Part shown: positions 8,048-15,878 of the stretch, one piece after another
Layout: the number at the start of each line of letters is the position of its first letter
Numbering within the stretch: position 1 is the stretch's first letter
Translations under genes and position numbers: made by a program
Source: Nocardioides sp. J54
Lineage (GTDB): Bacteria > Actinomycetota > Actinomycetes > Propionibacteriales > Nocardioidaceae
Direction: 5' to 3'
Assembly (NCBI RefSeq): GCF_000519005.1
Contig: NZ_JAER01000016.1
Span: 59,052-101,800 of the forward strand
DNA: 42,749 bases
Notes under the pieces: model-generated
What the model saw: the letters and a program-made list of their open reading frames with translations, nothing else
Database searches by the model: none
What the model was told of the DNA's origin: nothing

Positions 8048-9024
8048 CAGAACAGGGCCGAGGCGAGGGCCTGGCGACCCTTGAGCACCCGCGGGTCGTC
8101 GTTGCCGACCGCGCCGAAGAGCCCGACGAGGTGCTCGCGGGCCTTGTCCCGCTCCTTGCCGGACGTGCGGCGGACCAGCTCGACGAGGCGCGCGAACGCG
8201 TCCTCGACGTGGCCGCCGAGCATGTCGAGGTCGGCAACCAGGGTCTGCGCGTCGACGTCGTCGGGGTTCGCCGCCGCCGCGGCCCGGGCTGCGTTGAGGT
8301 CGACGCCCTGGGTGCGCTGCAGCACCTTCGCCATCGCCAGGCCGGCCGCGGCCTCCTGGTCGGCCGGGTTGGCGTCGACGAGCTTCTGGTACTCCGCGAC
8401 CGCGGTGTCGATGTCGCCGGCGGCCAGCGCGTCCTGCGCCGGCGCGTAGCGCGGGTCGACCTGGGGCTCCTCGCCCTCCTCGCCGCTCGGTGCGGCGCCG
8501 AAGGCGTTGGGCTGGTGCCGCCCGGCGATGCCCTGCGCGGTGAGCTGCTGGGCGAGCTGGTTGAACAGCGCGCGGATGTCGTCGATCGGCGCCGCGCCGG
8601 GGATCGGCTGGGTCGCCGGCCGGCCGTCGAGGATGACGAGCATCAGCGGCACCTGCGGGATCTGCATCGCCTGCGCGATCTGCGGGACGGCGTCGACGTC
8701 GATGGTCGCGGCGAGGAACCGGCCGTCGTACTCGTCGGCCACGGTGGCGACGTCGCGGGCGAGCTGGGCGCTCTCTGGCGACTGCGACGGCGAGTGGAAG
8801 ACGAGCACGACCGGCGCCGTCATCGACGCCTCGAGCACGCTCTGGAAGTTGGCCTCGTCGACCGCCACGGAGTACGCCGAGCTGCTGCCGGCGCCGCTCG
8901 CAGGCCCGCCTGCGGGGGCGCCGGGCGCACCGCCGGCCGGTGCCGCGCCGGGGGCCTGGGCGGCGGGCCGCTTCAGCGCCGAGAGGTCGATGGCTCCGGG
9001 TCGGGAGAACGGCTGCTGCGTCAT
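8047..9024 (-). CDS. YbbN/CnoX-like thioredoxin-TPR co-chaperone
   Basis: This is a 325-residue protein of three parts. First comes a Pro/Ala/Gly-rich linker (about 18-48). Next is a thioredoxin fold (about 50-160) whose active-site loop reads HSPSQSPES, so both redox cysteines are absent. Last is a TPR-like helical domain (about 190-325). This matches the YbbN/CnoX family, cytoplasmic holdases that pass clients to folding chaperones. Without CXXC it cannot act as a thiol reductase, which is usual for actinobacterial members. It is the first gene of a coupled pair with the EI24 gene. The start is set by a -10 box 8 nt upstream of ATG. Confidence 0.88.
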   Translation of the reverse strand: MTQQPFSRPGAIDLSALKRPAAQAPGAAPAGGAPGAPAGGPASGAGSSSAYSVAVDEANFQSVLEASMTAPVVLVFHSPSQSPESAQLARDVATVADEYDGRFLAATIDVDAVPQIAQAMQIPQVPLMLVILDGRPATQPIPGAAPIDDIRALFNQLAQQLTAQGIAGRHQPNAFGAAPSGEEGEEPQVDPRYAPAQDALAAGDIDTAVAEYQKLVDANPADQEAAAGLAMAKVLQRTQGVDLNAARAAAAANPDDVDAQTLVADLDMLGGHVEDAFARLVELVRRTSGKERDKAREHLVGLFGAVGNDDPRVLKGRQALASALF

Positions 9025-9038
9025 GGCAGCAAATCCTA
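9025..9038 (-). promoter_or_regulatory. -10 box TAGGAT placed for leaderless ybbN-like mRNA
   Basis: On the minus strand TAGGAT (9033-9038) is followed by 8 nt and the ATG. No Shine-Dalgarno sits in that spacer. Confidence 0.5.
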
Positions 9039-9049
9039 CGGAACCGGCG

Positions 9050-9586
9050 TCAGTTGGGGACGCGCGGCCCGCGCAGGCCCGAGCGCTGGACGACCCGCTG
9101 GATGGCGAGGTCGCGCTCGTCGGGGCGTCCGACGTACCGGATGTCGCGCAGCCCCTGCTCCTGGGCGGCGGACTCGAAGCAGAAGTGCCCGAAGCCGAGC
9201 AGCCGGCCGTGCAGCGGCTTCTTCACCGAGATGTCGAGGATCCGGCTCAGCGGCATGGTGGCCAGGCTCTGCGAGAGCACGCCGTGCACCCGGAAGACCC
9301 GCATGTTGGTGATCACGAAGCGGTCGCGGAGCACGGCCAGCCCACCCCAGGCGGCGTGCCCGAGCAGGCCGACGGCGAGGACGATGAGGAACCAGGCGAC
9401 CTCGACGGCGACGAACCAGCTGCCGACCAGCAGCACCATCGCGAGCGCGGCCTCGGCGGCAGGACGCAGGTAGGCGAACCAGTGGTGGGTCACCTCGTCG
9501 ACGACGACCTCACCCTCGTCGCGCAGCAGGTGCTTGCCGATCCTCGGGTCGCCGAGCCGCAGGACGACCCCTGCGACGAAGCTCAT
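9050..9586 (-). CDS. PH-domain membrane protein (YdbS/bPH2 type)
   Basis: This is a 178-residue protein. Two adjacent membrane helices (about 42-62 and 63-82) are followed by a bacterial PH domain (RDRFVITNMRVFRVHGVLSQSLATMPLSRILDISV, about 87-125). That helix-pair plus PH layout is typical of YdbS-like proteins in the cytoplasmic membrane. Their biochemical role is poorly defined; some are tied to envelope stress. SD-like GGGGAG lies upstream of the ATG. It sits between the small membrane protein and the YbbN-like gene on the same strand. Confidence 0.85.
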   Translation of the reverse strand: MSFVAGVVLRLGDPRIGKHLLRDEGEVVVDEVTHHWFAYLRPAAEAALAMVLLVGSWFVAVEVAWFLIVLAVGLLGHAAWGGLAVLRDRFVITNMRVFRVHGVLSQSLATMPLSRILDISVKKPLHGRLLGFGHFCFESAAQEQGLRDIRYVGRPDERDLAIQRVVQRSGLRGPRVPN

Positions 9587-9608
9587 GGGCGCCCCGGCTC
9601 CCCGGGCG

Positions 9609-9779
9609 TCAGCCCATGGCGCCGACGAAGTCGATGACCCCGTCGAACGCCTTCGTGGTCAGGTCCCACCCGTTGCTCGCGGCGCTCTTGGACGTCTCGG
9701 CCAGACCGGAGGGGTCGGTGAACATCCAGAACCCGAGGAACACGACCACCACGAGGGCGATCAGCTTCTTGGCGTCCAT
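9609..9779 (-). CDS. Small single-pass membrane protein
   Basis: This 56-residue protein opens with a lysine pair and one hydrophobic helix (about 5-20: KKLIALVVVVFLGFWMF), followed by a polar, amphipathic tail. It belongs to no family I recognise. It is too short for many gene callers, but the positive-inside start, uninterrupted helix and position 22 bp before the PH-domain gene on the same strand support a real gene. It could assist the PH-domain protein (inference only). Confidence 0.65.
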   Translation of the reverse strand: MDAKKLIALVVVVFLGFWMFTDPSGLAETSKSAASNGWDLTTKAFDGVIDFVGAMG

Positions 9780-9874
9780 CGGCGGGCGTCTCCATCCTGG
9801 TCTGGGTCGCTGGGGGCACAGCTCGTCACATTGGTACCAAAGGTCCCACCCGTCGCGCGGGAGGCGCGCTGGGC

Positions 9875-11308
9875 TCAGCCGCACCAGCCCGGGGCGAGGC
9901 CGTTGGCCGCCGTCGGCGCCGGCACCGTGCCGGCGCGCAGCCAGGCGTCGAAGAACCCGTCGAGGTCCTGCCCGCTCACGGTCTCGGCCAGCGCCTCGAA
10001 CTGCGCGGACGTGGCGTTGCCGTCGTGGTGGTCGGCGACCCAGCGCCGCAGCAGGGTGCGCATGGTCGTGGCGCCGATCCTGTTCTGCAGCGCGGCCAGC
10101 GTGAGCGCACCGCGCTGGTAGACGGCCTGGTCGAAGATCCGGTCCTTGCCCGGGTCGCCCAGGTCCAGCCTCCAGAACCGGTCGCGGCGGAACCCGCACA
10201 GGCCAGCGTAGGTGTCGCGCAGCTGGTCCACCACGGACAGCCCGCCGTGCGCTGCCTCCCAGGCGTACTCGGCGAAGGTCGCGAAGCCCTCGTTGAGCCA
10301 CATGTCGCGCCACCGGCGCAGCGACACGCTGTCGCCGAACCACTGGTGCGCCACCTCGTGCACGACCACGCCGGGGTAGATCCAGGCGCCGTACGTCGGC
10401 CGGGTCTGGTTCTCCAGCGCGAAGTCGACGTCGATGGCGGTCACCAGCCCGCCCGTGGAGGTGAACGGGTAGTCGCCGAGCCACTTCTGCAACCAGTCGG
10501 TGACCGGGCCGGTGCGGCGCAGCTGGCGCAGCGCGCGGGCGCGGGTGCCGCTGGGGAGCTGGCGGGAGACGGCGTAGAAGTAGGGGATCCCCTGGGCCGT
10601 GCGACCGCGCTCGGTGACGAAGCTGCCGGCAGCGAAGTAGGCGAGGTAGGTCGCCATCGGGTCGCTCATCCGCCAGTGCGTCGTGGCCCGCTTGCCGTGC
10701 ACGACCCGCTTCAGGCGGGTGCCGTTGCTCACCACGGTCTTGCCGCGCGGCACGTTCACCCGGATGTCGAAGCGCGCCTTGTCGGAGGGGTGGTCGTTGG
10801 ACGGGAACCACCACGGCGCCATGTGCGGCTGGTTCATCGTGACGACCTCACCGGCGTTGGCCAGCCAGCTGCGCTCGCCGGCGTAGCGGTGGGCGCCGGG
10901 GCGGCCGCGGTAGGTCACGTCGACCTCGAACACCGTGCCGGCGCGGATCGCGCGGGCCGGGACGACCCGCAGCTCGTGCGGGCGCGGCCGCGAGAAGCGC
11001 GCGGCGCGGCCGTCGACGCGGACGCGCGACGCCGGCAGCAGCAGGTCGAGCGAGAAGCTGGCGAGGTCGCGCTTCGCGCGCATCGTCGCGACGGTGCGTC
11101 CGCGCAGCTCGCGCTTCGCGAAGTCGTAGCGGACCCGGACGTCGTAGTGCAGGGCGTCGGTGCCGCCGTTGCCGTCGAGCGGCCAGTAGGGGTCGGGGCC
11201 GCGCACGGAGCCGGCGACCGCCTCGCGGGGCAGCGGCTGCGCGGAGGCGCCGGCGAGCCCCGGGACCACGAGCATCATCAGGACCAGGAGGACCGACCGC
11301 CAGCGCAC
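9875..11308 (-). CDS. Secreted M1-family zinc aminopeptidase
   Basis: This is a 477-residue peptidase with a cleavable signal peptide (MRWRSVLLVLMMLVVPGLAGASAQ). The M1 zinc site HEVAHQWFGD is followed 18 residues later by NEGFATF, supplying the two His and one Glu ligands and the catalytic Glu. The exopeptidase-type motif normally GAMEN is degenerate here: the equivalent stretch reads DFALENQT. A beta-sandwich N-terminal domain (about 50-220) precedes the catalytic domain. It is shorter than classical ~850-residue PepN and matches the compact secreted M1 group. It should trim peptides outside the membrane. Its GTG start has a -10 box 6 nt upstream. Confidence 0.93.
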   Translation of the reverse strand: MRWRSVLLVLMMLVVPGLAGASAQPLPREAVAGSVRGPDPYWPLDGNGGTDALHYDVRVRYDFAKRELRGRTVATMRAKRDLASFSLDLLLPASRVRVDGRAARFSRPRPHELRVVPARAIRAGTVFEVDVTYRGRPGAHRYAGERSWLANAGEVVTMNQPHMAPWWFPSNDHPSDKARFDIRVNVPRGKTVVSNGTRLKRVVHGKRATTHWRMSDPMATYLAYFAAGSFVTERGRTAQGIPYFYAVSRQLPSGTRARALRQLRRTGPVTDWLQKWLGDYPFTSTGGLVTAIDVDFALENQTRPTYGAWIYPGVVVHEVAHQWFGDSVSLRRWRDMWLNEGFATFAEYAWEAAHGGLSVVDQLRDTYAGLCGFRRDRFWRLDLGDPGKDRIFDQAVYQRGALTLAALQNRIGATTMRTLLRRWVADHHDGNATSAQFEALAETVSGQDLDGFFDAWLRAGTVPAPTAANGLAPGWCG

Positions 11309-11320
11309 GACGTCACCCTA
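11309..11320 (-). promoter_or_regulatory. -10 box TAGGGT placed for leaderless M1 peptidase mRNA
   Basis: TAGGGT (11315-11320, minus strand) is followed by 6 nt and the GTG start. No Shine-Dalgarno is present. Confidence 0.5.
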
Positions 11321-11358
11321 CGGCCTCGCGGCCGGTAAATAGGTTGCCGCGTCGCCTG

Positions 11359-11391
11359 GCTGCGGGGACCATCGGTCCCGTCGTCCGCAGC
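11359..11391 (+). promoter_or_regulatory. Structured leader upstream of the RIO kinase
   Basis: An outer stem GCTGCG/CGCAGC (11359-11364 with 11386-11391) encloses a tight hairpin GGGACC-ATC-GGTCCC (11365-11379). It lies before a short ORF with a strong ribosome binding site. It could be a folding 5' leader; no known riboswitch class is recognised. Confidence 0.4.
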
Positions 11392-11418
11392 CCGCGGACC
11401 CGTCGAGAGGAGCGTGAC

Positions 11419-11520
11419 ATGTCCATGACTGTCGTCGGCCTGCCCGCAGACCGATCCCTCTCGACCCCCAGGAGCACCCGACGTGTCCCAGGAGCACCTC
11501 TCCACCTCGATCGAGGCTGA
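11419..11520 (+). CDS. Possible 33-residue leader ORF before the RIO kinase
   Basis: The ATG is preceded by a strong Shine-Dalgarno, AGAGGAG (11406-11412), with 6-nt spacing. That is better than the site of the following RIO kinase gene. The 33-residue product begins MSMTVVGLPADRS and resembles nothing I know. It overlaps the first 38 nt of the RIO gene in another frame, so its translation would affect initiation there. A translational-coupling or leader role is inference, and the ORF may be spurious. Confidence 0.35.
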   Translation: MSMTVVGLPADRSLSTPRSTRRVPGAPLHLDRG

Positions 11521-12343
11521 CCTCGATCCCCGTTTCACCTTCGACTTCACCGCCTACGACGAGGACCTCGAGCCCGGCCAGCGCTGGTCGACCTGGCTCG
11601 ACGTCGAGCCGCTGTGCCGCGGCCCCGAGCCCCGCCCCGACTGGGTGGTGACCTCGCAGGGCGCCGTCGACACCGAGCTCGGCATCCTCAAGACCGGCAA
11701 GGAGGCCGACGTCTTCCTGGTCGACCGCACCGACCCGCACGATCCGGCGCAGTCGGTCGTGCTGGCGGCGAAGCGCTACCGCTCGACCGAGCACCGCACC
11801 TTCCACCGCTCGGCCGCCTACACCGAGGGCCGCCGGATGCGTCGCTCGCGCGACGAGCGCGCGGTCAACCGCAAGAGCACCTTCGGCCGCGAGGTCGCCG
11901 CCGGCGAGTGGGCCGTCTCCGAGTGGGCCGCGCTGGTCCGCTGCTGGGAGCTCGGCCTGCCGGTCCCCTACCCCGTGCAGGTCGACGGCACGGAGATCCT
12001 CATGGAGTGGATCACCGTGGACGGCGAGACGGCCCCCCGACTGGCCCAGGCCCGGCCCGAGCCGGGGACGCTGGCCTCCTACTTCGACCAGCTGCGGGCA
12101 GCGATGGCCACGCTCGCCCGGGCGGGTCTCGTCCACGGCGACCTGTCGCCGTACAACCTGCTCGCGGCGGGTGACCGGCTCGTCGTCATCGACCTCCCCC
12201 AGCTAGTCGACCTCGTCGGCAACCCACAGGGATTCGACTTCCTGCTCCGCGACTGCACCAACGTGTGCTCGTGGTTCGCCCGGCGCGGGCTCGAGGTCGA
12301 CCCCCAGGAGCTCTACGCGGAGCTGGTGGCACACGCCTTCTGA
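11483..12343 (+). CDS. RIO-family atypical serine/threonine kinase
   Basis: This is a 286-residue RIO kinase. The ATP loop region reads LKTGKEADVFLV (about 71-82), the catalytic loop HGDLSPYNLL (about 219) and the metal-binding segment VVIDLPQLVD. These are the diagnostic RIO motifs, in the right order and spacing. In archaea and eukaryotes RIO kinases act in ribosome maturation; the bacterial function is not established. The GTG start is supported by AGGAG 8-9 nt upstream. The 12-mer CCCAGGAGCACC is repeated exactly on either side of the start (11467-11478 and 11487-11498), an oddity that could create two ribosome-landing sites. It is monocistronic and convergent with metX. Confidence 0.9.
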   Translation: MSQEHLSTSIEADLDPRFTFDFTAYDEDLEPGQRWSTWLDVEPLCRGPEPRPDWVVTSQGAVDTELGILKTGKEADVFLVDRTDPHDPAQSVVLAAKRYRSTEHRTFHRSAAYTEGRRMRRSRDERAVNRKSTFGREVAAGEWAVSEWAALVRCWELGLPVPYPVQVDGTEILMEWITVDGETAPRLAQARPEPGTLASYFDQLRAAMATLARAGLVHGDLSPYNLLAAGDRLVVIDLPQLVDLVGNPQGFDFLLRDCTNVCSWFARRGLEVDPQELYAELVAHAF

Positions 12344-12361
12344 GGGCGGGCGGCGTCGACG

Positions 12362-13453
12362 TCAGGCCAGGAACGCGCTGATCTCGTCGTGGTAGCCGGG
12401 CGGCTCGAGCAGGAACGAGTCGTGCCCCCACGGCGAGGACAGCTCGGTGTGCTCGACGTCGACGCCGCGCGCCGCGAGCTCGTCGCGCATCCGCAGCGAG
12501 TGCGGCGTCGGGAAGCGCCAGTCCGAGTCGAAGGACAGCAGCCGGAAGCGCGCCGACGGTACGACGTCCGGGTAGGCCGCGAACGGGTCGAAGTAGTCCA
12601 TCGACCGGGTCAGGTAGAGGTAGCTCAGCGCGTCGAAGCGCTGGAGGAAGCGCTCGCCCTGGTGCTGCAGGTAGTGCTCGACCTCGAAGTCGGCCGAGAG
12701 GCGCCGCTCGGCGCCCGTCGTGTCGCGGCGCAGCGCGAACTTGGTCTCGAGCGACTCCGCCGACACGTAGGTGATGTGCGCCATCATCCGCGCGACCTTC
12801 ATCCCGTGCCGCGGGCTGACGCCCTGCTCGGCGTACCACCCGCCGCGGTAGTCGGGGTCCTCGAGGATGGCGGCGCGGGCGACCGCGGAGAAGGCGATGT
12901 TCTCCGTCGTGAGTCGCGAGCTGGCCGCGACCACGACCGCGCGCTCGATGCGCTCGGGCTCCTGGTGGGCGAGCTCGAGGACCTGCATGCCGCCGAGCGA
13001 GCCGCCCACGCCGGCGTACACGCGCTCGACGCCGAGGTGGTCGAGCAGGCGCCGCTGCACCAGCACGAGGTCGGCGATGTCCACGACCGGGAAGTCCGGC
13101 CCCCACATCCGGCCGGTGGCGGGGTTGATGGACAGCGGTCCGGTGGTGCCGGAGCAGCCGCCGAGCAGGTTGGAGCTGATGACGAAGAAGCGGTCGGTGT
13201 CCAGCGCCTTGCCCGGGCCGATGAGGTTGTCCCACCAGCCGCGCCTCTTCGCACCGAGGTGGAGCCCGGCGGCGTGCGCGTCACCCGTCAGCGCGTGGCA
13301 GACGAGGATCGCGTTGTCGCGCGCGGCGTTGAGGGTCCCGTAGGTCTCGTAGGCGACCTCCACGTGGGGCAGCTCCGCTCCCCGGCTCAGCACCAGCGGG
13401 CCGTGCTCGGTGAGCACGGCCCGCTGGGTCTCGACGTAGCCGAGTGTCGTCAC
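12362..13453 (-). CDS. metX: Homoserine O-acetyltransferase
   Basis: This 363-residue alpha/beta hydrolase activates homoserine with acetyl-CoA in methionine synthesis. The family hallmarks are visible: CHALTGDAH near 51, the nucleophile elbow GGSLGGMQ (about 150-157), and the C-terminal catalytic His in WGHDSFLLE. The Asp lies in the preceding FDSDWRFP to GHDS region. It follows metY on the same strand with a 22-bp gap, so its product O-acetylhomoserine is the substrate of the neighbouring enzyme. The gap also holds a TAGGTT -10 box 8 nt before the GTG, so metX may have its own leaderless transcript as well as read-through from metY. Confidence 0.96.
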   Translation of the reverse strand: MTTLGYVETQRAVLTEHGPLVLSRGAELPHVEVAYETYGTLNAARDNAILVCHALTGDAHAAGLHLGAKRRGWWDNLIGPGKALDTDRFFVISSNLLGGCSGTTGPLSINPATGRMWGPDFPVVDIADLVLVQRRLLDHLGVERVYAGVGGSLGGMQVLELAHQEPERIERAVVVAASSRLTTENIAFSAVARAAILEDPDYRGGWYAEQGVSPRHGMKVARMMAHITYVSAESLETKFALRRDTTGAERRLSADFEVEHYLQHQGERFLQRFDALSYLYLTRSMDYFDPFAAYPDVVPSARFRLLSFDSDWRFPTPHSLRMRDELAARGVDVEHTELSSPWGHDSFLLEPPGYHDEISAFLA

Positions 13454-13467
13454 GGCGGACGAACCTA
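13454..13467 (-). promoter_or_regulatory. -10 box TAGGTT placed for leaderless metX mRNA
   Basis: TAGGTT (13462-13467, minus strand) is followed by 8 nt and the metX GTG. It is squeezed into the 22-bp gap behind metY. Confidence 0.5.
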
Positions 13468-13475
13468 CCGCTGCC

Positions 13476-14762
13476 TCACTTCGCGGCGTTCAGCGCCTGC
13501 TCGAGGTCGGCGATGAGGTCCTCGACGTTCTCGATGCCGATCGAGAGGCGGACGAGGTCCTCGGACACACCGGCGGCCTCGAGCTCGTCGGGCGTGAGCT
13601 GCGAGTGCGTGGTGGTCGCGTTGTGGACCGCCAGCGACTTGGCGTCGCCGATGTTGACCAGGTGGCTGAACAGCTCGAGCGACTCGATGAACTTCTTGCC
13701 GCCCTCGCGACCGGACTTCACGCCGAAGGAGACCAGGCCGCCGTAGCCCTTGCCGGTGAAGTAGCTGTCGGCCACCGACTTGTAGGGGCTGTCGTCCAGG
13801 CCCGGGTAGGACACCCAGGCGACGGCGTCGTGGCCCTGGAGGTACTTCGCGACGGCCAGCGCGTTCTCGCTGTGGCGCTCCATGCGCAGGTGCAGCGTCT
13901 CCAGGCCCTGCAGGAACAGGAAGGAGTTCAGCGGCGCGATCGCGGCGCCGGTGTTGCGCAGCAGGACCGTGCGGGCACGGATGATGTAGGCGAGGTTGCC
14001 GACGGCCTCGGTCCACACCACGCCGTGGTAGGCGCCGTCGGGCTGGGTGAGGCCCGGGAACCGCTCCGAGTGCGCCGCCCAGTCGAAGTTGCCCGAGTCG
14101 ACGATGACACCGCCGATGGAGGTGCCGTGGCCGCCGATGTACTTGGTCGCGGCGTGCACCGCGACGTCGGCGCCGTGCTCGAAGACCCGCGCGAGGTACG
14201 GCGTGGTCGCGGTCGCGTCCACGATGAGGGGCAGGCCCTGCTCGTGCGCGGCGTCGGCCCACGCACGGACGTCGACGACGTTGACCTTCGGGTTGCCGAT
14301 GGTCTCGGCGAAGACCAGCTTGGTCTTGTCGTCGACGTGCTTCGCGAGCTCCTCGGGCTTCTCCGGGTCGACGAAGCGGACCTCGATGCCGTACTGCGGC
14401 AGCGTGTGCGCGAACAGCGCGTAGGTGCCGCCGTAGAGGGTGGACAGCGCGACGATGTTGTCGCCGGCGTAGGTCAGGTTGAGCACCGAGTAGGTGATCG
14501 CCGAGGAGCCGGACGCCGTCGCGAGGGCACCCACACCACCCTCGAGCTGCGTCATCCGGTCCTCGAAGACCGACTGCGTCGGGTTCATGATGCGGGTGTA
14601 GATGTTGCCCGGCTCGGCGAGCGCGAACAGGTTCGCGGCGTGCTCGGTGTCGTTGAAGACGTACGACGTCGTCTGGTAGATCGGCACCGCGCGCGAGTTG
14701 GTCGCGGGGTCGGGCTGCTCCTGGCCGGCGTGGACCGCCAGGGTCTCGGGACGGTAGGTCAT
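13476..14762 (-). CDS. metY: O-acetylhomoserine sulfhydrylase
   Basis: This 428-residue PLP enzyme of the Cys/Met metabolism family condenses O-acetylhomoserine with sulfide to make homocysteine. The PLP lysine lies in HAATKYIGGHGTSIGG, with the cofactor-binding Asp in LIVDATATTPYL. Opening text such as ETLAVHAGQEQPDPATNSRAVPIYQTTSY is typical of the sulfhydrylase branch, as is the ~430-residue length (cystathionine gamma-synthases are nearer 390). The ATG has AGGAG 7 nt upstream. Together with metX it forms the direct sulfhydrylation route to methionine. Upstream lies a 15-bp near-palindrome that could be an operator. Confidence 0.95.
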   Translation of the reverse strand: MTYRPETLAVHAGQEQPDPATNSRAVPIYQTTSYVFNDTEHAANLFALAEPGNIYTRIMNPTQSVFEDRMTQLEGGVGALATASGSSAITYSVLNLTYAGDNIVALSTLYGGTYALFAHTLPQYGIEVRFVDPEKPEELAKHVDDKTKLVFAETIGNPKVNVVDVRAWADAAHEQGLPLIVDATATTPYLARVFEHGADVAVHAATKYIGGHGTSIGGVIVDSGNFDWAAHSERFPGLTQPDGAYHGVVWTEAVGNLAYIIRARTVLLRNTGAAIAPLNSFLFLQGLETLHLRMERHSENALAVAKYLQGHDAVAWVSYPGLDDSPYKSVADSYFTGKGYGGLVSFGVKSGREGGKKFIESLELFSHLVNIGDAKSLAVHNATTTHSQLTPDELEAAGVSEDLVRLSIGIENVEDLIADLEQALNAAK

Positions 14763-14808
14763 CGTTGGCTCCTGTCGAGGGGTGCGATCATGTCGCCTCT
14801 TCCGCGAA

Positions 14809-14814
14809 ACTGTA
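14809..14814 (-). promoter_or_regulatory. Candidate metY -10 box TACAGT
   Basis: TACAGT on the minus strand lies 47 nt before the metY ATG. The 15-bp palindrome (14830-14844) would cover its -35 region. No good -35 match is seen. Confidence 0.3.
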
Positions 14815-14829
14815 GTGAACCGCTCAAGT

Positions 14830-14844
14830 ATTCCGGTCCAGAAT
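14830..14844. promoter_or_regulatory. 15-bp near-perfect palindrome, candidate metY operator
   Basis: ATTCCGGTCCAGAAT is symmetric about T14837 except for one base pair. It is also part of a direct repeat GGTCCA-GAAT-GGTCCA with 10-bp period. It lies in the divergent metY / LOG intergenic region in a locally AT-rich patch. It could bind a dimeric regulator of methionine or sulfur genes; the protein is unknown. Confidence 0.45.
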
Positions 14845-14886
14845 GGTCCAACGTGCGGACCCCGGCGCCCGTCACGGCGCCTCCGG

Positions 14887-14900
14887 TAGCGTCCCGAGGC
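14887..14900 (+). promoter_or_regulatory. -10 box TAGCGT placed for leaderless LOG-family mRNA
   Basis: TAGCGT (14887-14892) is followed by 8 nt and the GTG start. This supports that start codon. Confidence 0.45.
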
Positions 14901-15848
14901 GTGAGAAGCACCCGCAGCCGCAGCCTCGTCGTCGAGGCCCGCAGCGACGTCGACCGGCAGTGGCAGGCCGGCGCCGGCGAGGCGGCCAGCTCCCACCTGT
15001 CCGGCGTCGACATCACCCGGGCGGTGCTCTACTCCACCGCCGAGCTCTACGACCGCGACGCCTACGCCGACACCTTCGACGCCCGCGCCTACGCCTGGGC
15101 TCGCTCCTCGTGCGGGCCCGCCGAGGCGCTGGCCGAGGTGCTGCACGACCAGGCGATCGACACCGCGCTCGCCGCGTGGGTCGCCGAGCGCTCGCTCGTC
15201 GGGGTGATGGGCGGGCACGCCGCCGACCGCGGGACGCCCACGTACGCCGACGCCGCGCGCCTCGGACGGCTCCTCGGTGTGCAGCACGTGGTGGCGACCG
15301 GTGGGGGTCCGGGCGCGATGGAGGCGGCGAACCTCGGCGGGCGGATGGCCGGCCTGCCCGAGGAGGCACTCGCCGAGGCGCTCGACCGGGTGTCCGTCGT
15401 ACCGTCGTTCCGGCCGTCGATCGACGGCTGGGTCTCCTCGGCGCGGCACGCGCTGGAGCTCAGCCCCGAGCCGACCCCCTCCCTCGGTGTGCCGACCTGG
15501 CACTACGGCCACGAGCCGCCGAACCTGTTCGCCACCGACGTCGCGAAGTACTTCCGCAACGCGCTGCGCGAGGCGATCCTGCTGCAGGTCTGCGACGCCG
15601 GGATCGTGTTCCTGCCCGGCGCCGGCGGCACGGTGCAGGAGGTCTTCCAGGACGCGTGCGAGAACTACTACGCACCGGAGGACGAGGTCGCGCCGATGGT
15701 GCTGGTCGGGAAGACCTACTGGACCCAGACCCTGCCGGCGTGGCCGCTGCTGCAGGCGCTGGCCCGCGGCCGGGCGATGGAGGAGCACGTGCACCTCGTC
15801 GACACCGTCGAGGAGGCGGCCGAGCTGTTCGCCGGAAACCACACGTGA
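14901..15848 (+). CDS. LOG-family (lysine decarboxylase-like fold) protein
   Basis: This is a 315-residue Rossmann-type nucleotide-binding protein. GGGPGAMEAAN (about 135-145) and PGAGGTVQE (about 241-249) are the phosphate-binding and catalytic motifs of the LOG / nucleotide 5'-monophosphate nucleosidase family. Some members release free bases from nucleoside monophosphates, including cytokinin precursors; others are general purine/pyrimidine salvage enzymes. The ~100-residue N-terminal extension makes it longer than plant-type LOG proteins. The substrate is not predictable. It diverges from metY and is followed by the metallophosphoesterase. Confidence 0.85.
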   Translation: MRSTRSRSLVVEARSDVDRQWQAGAGEAASSHLSGVDITRAVLYSTAELYDRDAYADTFDARAYAWARSSCGPAEALAEVLHDQAIDTALAAWVAERSLVGVMGGHAADRGTPTYADAARLGRLLGVQHVVATGGGPGAMEAANLGGRMAGLPEEALAEALDRVSVVPSFRPSIDGWVSSARHALELSPEPTPSLGVPTWHYGHEPPNLFATDVAKYFRNALREAILLQVCDAGIVFLPGAGGTVQEVFQDACENYYAPEDEVAPMVLVGKTYWTQTLPAWPLLQALARGRAMEEHVHLVDTVEEAAELFAGNHT

Positions 15849-15878
15849 CCCAGGTCATGCAAGGGTCGTTGCTGGTCC

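Noticed and set aside
8047..9024. Functional thioredoxin
   Set aside because: The active-site loop has no cysteines, so redox activity is excluded. The TPR domain points to a YbbN-type holdase.
14763..14900. SAM riboswitch upstream of metY
   Set aside because: The 138-bp gap is shared with a divergent gene, and I cannot find the conserved SAM-I or SAM-II core. The palindrome suggests protein control instead.
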